Origin: Coix lacryma-jobi var. lacryma-jobi
Lineage: Eukaryota > Streptophyta > Magnoliopsida > Poales > Poaceae
Assembly (NCBI GenBank): GCA_009763385.1
Contig: CM019824.1
Coordinates: 105,542,660-105,606,659 of the forward strand
Reading direction: 5' to 3'
DNA: 64,000 bases
The first letter of the stretch is position 1; each line of letters opens with the position of its first letter. Of the stretch, positions 57,368 through 64,000 are shown piece by piece. The position numbers were made by a program, and so were the translations under genes. The notes beneath the pieces are model-generated. The model did no database searches, had not been told where the DNA came from, and saw nothing but the letters and a program-made list of their open reading frames with translations.

Positions 57368-58066
57368 GGTTTCGAACTCTCGTGAGACAGATATTAAGTT
57401 GGCAAATTTTATAGAAAAGAGACAACTTTTAATTAAGGGGAGGTAATGTAAATGCAAGAATTTAAACATGATGCATGATCGTACTTACGTTCTCACTCAC
57501 TATTAATGACTCGTAAGTCCTAACGTTCTAGTCGGTGGCAAGAACGATCTCTCATGCGTTATCTACACGTTCTATTCGTTCGCATAGTTAGTGTACCTGC
57601 AGAAGATTCATTTCAGCCCAACAAAATTCCCAATGATAAAACAACTGAGTATTGGCAATATGCGCAAAATACATAGAAGCCAATACTAAACACCATGCAC
57701 CAATAGAAATCACCCTTAAAATCATTGATACCCTCATATGTGTCTGCGTGGAGCTCGCACATACTTGGTATAAGAACTCTCACCTAGACCGACGGTTGGA
57801 CGGTCATGCTCTCATATCTCACAAAATCATTTTATGCATGTTTTCGCAATCGACGCATTCTCTTTTCCCGAGAATGGACCAGCAATAAAGATCCAGCATG
57901 AAGCAAAACCCTGAACCCTGTTAGCAGTTAAGCCACCTGAATCCTAGTATAGGGCTTAAGGACGAGACTGGGCACACTTGGTAATTAAAATAGTTTTGAA
58001 AATAGTTTTGAAATACCCATTTTAGTTCGAAAATAGCTCTTTTACGAAGGTAATCACTTGAACCAT
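57368..58066 (-). other. Leader of I
   Basis: About 700 bp of AT-rich non-coding DNA between primer site and acceptor. It would be intronic in the spliced transcript and leader in the genomic RNA. Confidence 0.6.
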
Positions 58067-58078
58067 GCTCCGATACCA
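58067..58078 (-). promoter_or_regulatory. Primer binding site of chromovirus I
   Basis: The minus strand reads TGGTATCGGAGC, two bases after the 5' LTR, an initiator-Met tRNA match. Confidence 0.9.
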
Positions 58079-60899
58079 GCTGGCGGCGGAACCGACCTGG
58101 CGATAAGAGCTCAAGTATTATCTTAGCCAAATCCGTCTGACTTCGACTCATACTTGAACCCATATAACCCCGGTAGTCCGGAAATCACTGAAGGATTTCT
58201 AATCACCATAACATACAGGATCGCATCGTTCAAGGTTACATTCGTAAAGATACATCACAGCGAAACGAAATCGAATTTAAAACATCAGAGTGCGGAATTT
58301 AAAACAGAGTTATTACAATATTGAGTTTAAAAGTGCGGAAGCTTGAATAAGTTTTAAAACACGACCACAACACACGTGGTCCAAATAAAACATTGTTTGA
58401 TAAACCAACTCAACACAAGCCATTCCTCCTTTTTAAGATAGTGTGCCACCAGTAGTCTTAGTCCGGCAAAAGAAGGAGGAAAGCTTCTTGACGACCCTGC
58501 CCTGGGCCTACTCCTCATCACCTTCCACTGGGTAGAGGCAGTGCTTACAATAGCCAAAGTAGACCCTGGCCATCTGCAACAACGGGATAACCCTGAGTAC
58601 GGGGATGTACTCAGCTAGACTTACCCGTCTAACTGAAAATAAAAGACTCCAAGGGTATGCAAGGCTTTTGAGGTGGAGCTGGGATCTTTTAGTTGCGAAA
58701 GGCTCAAATTCAGATAAGGGATAATTAATGATTATGATGAGTTGTTACTTCTAAACCTACTTCTTAGTTCTAGGTTACTACCTGTACTAGAGCACTCACT
58801 TGAATCTAACAAACAATAATATAACCATATCCAGTTGACTTATCCACATTTTAGTTGAACCTTTAAACATCACATGGAGTTGTATCGTGGTGAAGCTCGC
58901 CATAGTTCCCACTAACCGGGGGAGACGGCGACTCGAATCGAATTCCAAACCAGCTGGTGAAAGACCTTTAATACCAGCCACACTTCCCCGTCGGGTCCAT
59001 GCATTGGGCAACCGCTCGACGCTTGTTCGTGGTGGTAATCGTCGCGGCTCAAGCACGGACCGCCCAATCAGAGTCTGGCGATGGCCTCACGCGGCAGATC
59101 GCAACTTCCGTACTAGAGGGCACGACACGGGTTGAGACCGGCCCGAACAGCTTCTAACCGGCTTTGGGGTCGATGATTACGGCACCGACATATCCCTAAG
59201 TAAAGGGCGCGTTCAAAAATGAACGAGGGCCAACATCGATACAAACCTATACGATCCAACGGATGAACTGCCCCAAGTTTCCAAACTTGTGCCCTGCCAT
59301 CCCATTGACCGTATTTCACTACAACTCAGGTTCTTTCCACGATAGCAAAAATATAGCCAACCGTGATCCGGTAAATACCCATCGGGGTATTACGGAAACA
59401 TCCCTAATTACTACTTTTATTAAGCAGGCTAAGCAATTCTACATTATTAAGCAGTAGCAGGATAACAAGGCAGGTAATAATCAATAATCAAGGAATGGTA
59501 ATGCAACAAATAGGATTCAATCAACTCCTATACCTAATGCATCACAATATTAAAGGACTCAAGTAAATTAATTGCAAAAACTGGGAGACTTAGAATGCTC
59601 CGGGGCTTGCCTTGAGTGAAAACCGAGGCCTCGTGGGAGGGGCACTCGGGCAGGTTAGTGTCGTGGACGGGGTCGACTTCCTCTGGCTGCTGCAGCTCCT
59701 GGATCTCCGGCTCGGCGTTTAGCTCCTGCTCTTGGTGAAGCTCCGGCGGGGGTCGATCCTATTGCGTGCGATGAATTTATAATTCAATAAATGCGGAAAT
59801 AACTCTTGCAAACCAACAAAGCCAACTTGTTGAACCACTTTTAACATTGGGGCAATAACTCATTTATTTCATAAAACAAATCTGATTATTCAACTCTTTC
59901 TTATTTAAATACATCAAAGGAAACTCAGATTTGAACTGCAAGTGTATTTTTCTGGGCTCAGAAAAATCCACAAAAATTCCAGAAGGTAAACCACACTTGC
60001 TGGACTCTACTGAACAAGTTTCAGCCAAAGATAAAATACAGAGCTGCAGATACAAAAATGACAAGCAAACTGCCTAAAAAAGGTACTTTGAACTACAACC
60101 CTACTGTAAAAGAGTGCATAGCTCTATTTCCTATTTTTCCCAGATTCTACTTCACATTTCATATTTATCCAGAAAGTTCCATGACCAGAACCATCATATA
60201 TTTTCTTACATGAATTTCTAAAGATCTATACAGAAAAGCACAGTTGTAAAGCAACTACAAATTTTTTTTTCCATAAAACAGATCAAGTTCATACTTTTAT
60301 TAGATTCTACAAGGCATACAGAGACTGTACAAATTTTTCCATATTTTATTTCAGCATATAAAACACCTTAACACTTATTCTAAGAAATCAGCAAAAAGAG
60401 ACTTTTAACTATAACAGTAACTTTTTCTACATAAACAGTGGCATCATATATTTTTCACAGGTGCCAAACAGTATAATAAACTTACACAAAATTTTCCAGG
60501 AATTATCTCAACCAGAAAACACTTATAATCATTTATTTAAACAAAGCATATAAACTGAAATAAATGAAAACAGTAAAATAAACTGCTATCAAAAATACAT
60601 TCATATTTTCCCATGATAGATCTATTCATAAGAAAGCTAATAAAACTGGAAGCACTTCATTTGGATTTATAAAACAGGCTACACAAAATAACAAGCATCT
60701 CTGGAAATTAAACCGAAAAGAAAAACATTTAACTTCTCCCGGCTGGCTTGCGAGAACTCGGTCTATGGACCGGTAAGGGGCTGACGCGCGGGACCCGTGG
60801 GTCAGCAGAACCCATTGGGCTCGGGCGCACGGCGGAAAGCGAATCGGCCGAGGCTGGGCTCGACGAAACCGCGGCCGATGGCCCGGCTCGGGCGAATCG

Positions 60900-61105
60900 G
60901 AAGACGCACGCTCGTCCGAGGCCCGGCTCGCGGCTCGGGCGAGACGGAACACGCACGCCCGTCCGAGGCCGAACTCGGGGGCTCGGGCGAGACGGAACAC
61001 AGGCGCGCCCGTCCGAGGCCGAACTCGGGGGCTCGGGCGAGACGGAACACAGGCGCGCCCGTCCGAGGCCGAACTCGGGGCTCGGGCAAGACGGAACACA
61101 GGGGA
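60900..61105 (-). repeat. Minisatellite in 5' LTR of I
   Basis: Four units of about 48-50 bp, the counterpart of 49690-49890. Unit boundaries differ by single G residues between the LTRs. Confidence 0.85.
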
Positions 61106-61474
61106 GGGATTGGTCCGGCGATTTCTCGCCGTCGGTGAGATCGCCGGCGGCGGAGGCTGGGCCCTGCGGACTCGTCTCCACGAGGCGCATCCGGCGGTAC
61201 CGGTGGTTTGGCCAGCGCACGGCCGTAGCGTGCCGGCGGCGAGCGGCAGCGCACGGCGGCGGCGGCATCGCGCGGCTACGCCGTTTCCGGCGGTCGCCGG
61301 CTAAATTGGCGGGCGTGTGAGACTCAGTGAACCTAGAGGGGAGTCCTAGGGGTGATGGTTTGGCCGGAGGTGCGCTGGTGCGTGCTGGCCACGTGTGAGG
61401 TCCGCGATGGCGGCAATGGCGCTCGGCCGTGGTGAACAGAGAGATAGGGAACGATAGCGTTAGGGCTAGTTGGT

Positions 61475-61486
61475 GTTCTCACCTTG
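61475..61486 (-). promoter_or_regulatory. 5' splice donor in 5' LTR of I
   Basis: The minus strand reads CAAG/GTGAGAAC, with the exon ending at 61483. It is identical in the 3' LTR (50280) and in H (10439). With the acceptor at 57352-57353 it gives an intron of 4131 bp. Confidence 0.62.
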
Positions 61487-62759
61487 CCTTGGCTTGGCGA
61501 AGCTGGAGGAGGAAGAAGGGAGGCGGTGGAGCTCGGGTCGGGGACGAACGGCTCCGGGCTCCGAGCGGCGCTGAATGCTTCCGCGGCGGGGCTCTTCGGA
61601 CTTCGGCGTCGGTGGAGCTCGGCGGATGGCGCGGGGGTGCGCACCGTGTGTCCGAGACGAAGGCGGGGCAGTGGCCGGGGTTAATCGGCCGGTGGTGGAG
61701 GTGGTGACTGAAATTTGGGAAGGGCCTTGCGGCGGTGGTTGCAGCGAGCGGAGAGTGCTCAGTTCGCTTCGCGCGCGGGTGAGAGTGGGGAGCGAGAGCG
61801 AGAGTGAGTGTGCGGGTGAGTGAGGGAGTGGGAGAGGCGCTCGGGCTTTTGCCCGGCGGAGCGGAGGGGCGGCCGGTCATGGCGGGGACCACGGCGGCTC
61901 GGTCGGCGAGGCGATGACAGGCGGGCGCGGAGCAGGAGTGGGCAAGCGGGATTGCTTGCTTGCTCCGGTGGAAGAGAATCGGAAGGGGACTGGGTGACGG
62001 GAGATTTTGCGCAGGCTCGCGCAGGCTAACGCAGCCACGCGGCGGCTTCGGCGAGGCGGGGCAAGGCGCTGCCGTGCACGGCGAGCGGCGCGGCGAGCGG
62101 CGAGAGGGCGAGCGCGATAGCTTGCGTGTCCGCGCGGGCACGATCGGGCGAGGAGTGGCGGAAGCGGATATGGAGCAGGAGATGGTAGCCACATGGCGCT
62201 ATCGCCGGCGTACGGCGCGGCGCGATCGGCTGACTTGCGCGTCGCGCAGGCGGACGCGCGCGGGAGCAGCGCGGGCGAAGGCGCTGGGGCTACGCGGCTG
62301 GGCTGGGCCGAGAAGGCTGGTTGGCTGGCGCTGCGCGCTGCGGGCGCGCGGGCGAGGCTGGGTGCGGCGCGGCTAGCTGGGCCGAAAGGCCGGTTGGGCC
62401 GAAGGGTTGGCGCCGGGAAAGAAAATTATTCTTTTTCTTTTTCCAGAAATTTCCAAAGTTTGACTTCTCAAAAACAGTTTGAAAAACTCCAAACCAGGCC
62501 TTGACCCAAATATAAAAGTTGCTCAAAATATTTTTCTCTACAACTTTCATATAGAACACTTTTTCTGAAAACCATTTTTAAATCCTCCTCAAGAATAAAG
62601 CCAAAATCAAAGCATCAAGTCAAATAGAAATCCAATTTCAAATAAACAACAAAAGATCAAAGGCATACTTATACACATGAAATGATGCAATGCATGGCTT
62701 ATGCTTTCTTAGTGGCTAATTGCAGTGCCTAATGCAGTGCTTGACACTAGGGTGTCACA

Positions 62760-64000
62760 CGAACTATGCGTATTGGAAGATACGCATGTCGGCCTATCTT
62801 CAGAGCATGGGCTCTTCTGTTTGGGAGATTTGCAACAGGGATGATTACGTTGTTCGGGCTGCTCGTGTCACTCAGCTCCAGATCGATGAGCACGAGGCCA
62901 ATAGCCAGGCACGTAACGCCTTGTTCTCCTGTTTGAGCATGGGTGAGTTTGATAGCGTTTCTCACCTCTCTACGGCTCGGGAGATTTGGGCCACCCTCAT
63001 GCGCTTTCATGAGGGCACCTCTCAAGTCAAAACCCGACTCTACAAGTTGTTCAAGAGAGAGTATGAGAATTATCAGCCTGGCGAGAGCATAGAAAGTTTA
63101 TTTGCTCGCTTTCAGGTGATTGTCAACAGGATGAGGGCTAACAAGGAGCAGTTGCCTTTCGACGATCATGAGAGAGCTTTGAAGCTTTTGCATACTCTTG
63201 ATCGGTCGGTGTGGGATTCCAAGGTTCAGGCGATCATTGAATCGCCTAACTATGAGACCCTCACGTGCGATGGGCTCTTTAGTAAGCTCAAGTCCAGTGA
63301 GATTGACGCCATGGCAAGGGCTTCTTATGAGAATCCTTCTGGCCCGTCTATGGCTTTGGTTTCTGGCTCTTCCGCTAACCCCTCTGCTGGCTTTGCACTC
63401 TCTTCACTCTTTTCTGTCATAGAGGACCAGCTGGAGTCTTTGGGAGACGAGGAGTTGGCTTTGCTTGCCAACTGGTTCACGCAGTTCCACAACAACCGCA
63501 TGAACCGTCGCCGCGGAGGAGGACGCTCAGGATGCTATGAGTGCGGCGATCCCGACCACTTCATCGCCAACTGCCCCAAGAAGAACAAGCATTCGGGGAA
63601 GGGCGATCATGGGCACAAGTACGACTCCAAGCGCAAGGAGAAGCACGTCCCCCCAAGGCGCAAGAAGAGGGGCGGCTTCGACAAAGAGTACATCAAGAAG
63701 AAGTACTTGGAGAAGGCCCAGGCTGAGCAGCGTGCGTTCTTCGCCACGCTCAGCGACGTCGACGGCTCGGATGACGACTCCACTTGCTCAAGCGATGACG
63801 AGTCCGAGAAGAAGAAGAGGATCGAGGACAAGCTGAACGGTCTCTGCTTCTTCGCCGACGACGACGGCTTCTGCACCATGGTGCTTGGTGATGAGGTCGG
63901 AGGCAAGCTGGAGCACACCCCTCGGAACGACGACGACGACAATGACACCTCCCAGGTATCTCTCACCTACGACGACCTTTCCGCTGAGGTTGAGAAACTT
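62760..64000 (+). CDS. gag: Gag of Sirevirus C, main part (open to window end)
   Basis: Bases 62760-62764 are the TSD copy; reading continues from codon TAT at 62765 with no stop through 64000, over 400 codons. It shows YAYWKIRMSAYLQSMG, VWEICN, SMGEFDSVSHLSTA, FHEGTSQVKTRLYKL, GESIESLFARFQVIVNRM and ETLTCDGLFSKLKSSEIDAM, the plant Copia gag (UBN2-type) core. Next is a perfect CX2CX4HX4C zinc knuckle, CYECGDPDHFIANC (63533-63574). A Lys-rich stretch and acidic SDVDGSDDDS and RNDDDDND regions follow. Gag forms the particle and binds element RNA. With the first codons at 46833 it would be intact but for the insertion of I. Confidence 0.9.

Larger units (their letters stand above)
46878..62759 (-). 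mobile_element. Tekay-type Ty3/Gypsy chromovirus I, complete
   Basis: 15.9 kb with LTRs of 4680 and 4679 bp, a Met-tRNA primer site, an H3-tail-like accessory ORF, gag, protease, RT, RNase H, integrase with chromodomain, a polypurine tract and a perfect TSD CGAAC (46873-46877 and 62760-62764). It is inserted in the gag of Sirevirus C and is the youngest insertion that can be ordered by nesting in this arm. LTR differences are few and mostly single-base indels, so the insertion is probably recent. Gag/pol motifs place it in the Tekay (Del) group. Confidence 0.95.
58081..62759 (-). repeat. 5' LTR of chromovirus I
   Basis: 4679 bp, TGTGACACCC... on the minus strand. Its sense order is: a short AT-rich start, a GC-rich block of about 1.7 kb (62420-60740) that turns into CT-rich, 5'-UTR-like sequence near 61820-61700, the splice donor at 61483, the minisatellite, then an AT-rich intron-like 2.6 kb. 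No clear TATA box was found, so the promoter is probably in the GC-rich block. Confidence 0.92.
44588..64000 (+). mobile_element. Sirevirus-type Copia element C (5' part, runs off window)
   Basis: 5' LTR, primer site and gag on the plus strand; chromovirus I is inserted in gag at 46877/62760. Its motif cluster uses a different word from A, B and G, so it is a third subfamily. Everything visible of its gag is open, which suggests it is younger or better preserved than B. Confidence 0.9.

Overview
The window is nuclear DNA of a large, repeat-rich plant genome. Sirevirus-type Copia elements with long LTRs, Tekay-type chromoviruses, Tat and Athila-like Gypsy elements and GC-rich LTR blocks point to a grass; Andropogoneae (sugarcane, Miscanthus or sorghum-like) is my guess and is inference only. 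I found no host gene, tRNA, rRNA or CRISPR array. Essentially every base belongs to nested LTR retrotransposons, and several junctions are fixed to the base by 5-bp target-site duplications (TSDs).

Layout. The oldest layer is a Tat-lineage Gypsy element, F (pol on the minus strand). Its pieces are at about 11625-16847, 18551-19907 and 27728-27750. It carries a spliced gene on the opposite strand (12026-15150). Inserted in F are: Tekay-type element H (4581-11624, minus, cut by the window), itself hit by Sirevirus A (1-4580, plus) and by a 615-bp TRIM (7625-8239); a solo LTR inside the F integrase (16848-18550); a non-coding 7.8-kb element E (19908-27727, TSD GGTAT); and Sirevirus G (from 27751, minus). 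G is interrupted by Athila-like element D (from 30479, plus). The gag of D is interrupted by Sirevirus B (32742-44546, minus, TSD CAAAC) and, about 40 bp further on, by Sirevirus C (from 44588, plus). The gag of C is split by a complete Tekay-type chromovirus, I (46878-62759, minus, TSD CGAAC). F>G>D>C>I is five levels deep.

Most notable content. Elements H and I carry an extra reading frame upstream of gag whose first ~28 residues mimic the histone H3 tail (MARTKLTARKATGG...). It is followed by a region with double-stranded-RNA-binding-domain character, coiled coils and an acidic C-terminus, about 344 codons in all. Its ATG follows directly on a good 3' splice acceptor, and a strong 5' splice donor is kept in the GC-rich part of every LTR, so a spliced LTR-to-ORF mRNA is likely. 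The same element ends its integrase with a chromodomain. One element would then encode both a likely reader of methylated H3 and an H3-tail look-alike. The captured-H3 origin and any anti-silencing role are hypotheses.

Other points: Sirevirus LTRs hold tandem hairpins with covarying stems and clusters of subfamily-specific palindromes; the Tat antisense gene has six exons and seven in-frame stops; differences between LTR pairs are often single-base indels, so some frameshifts may be assembly errors.
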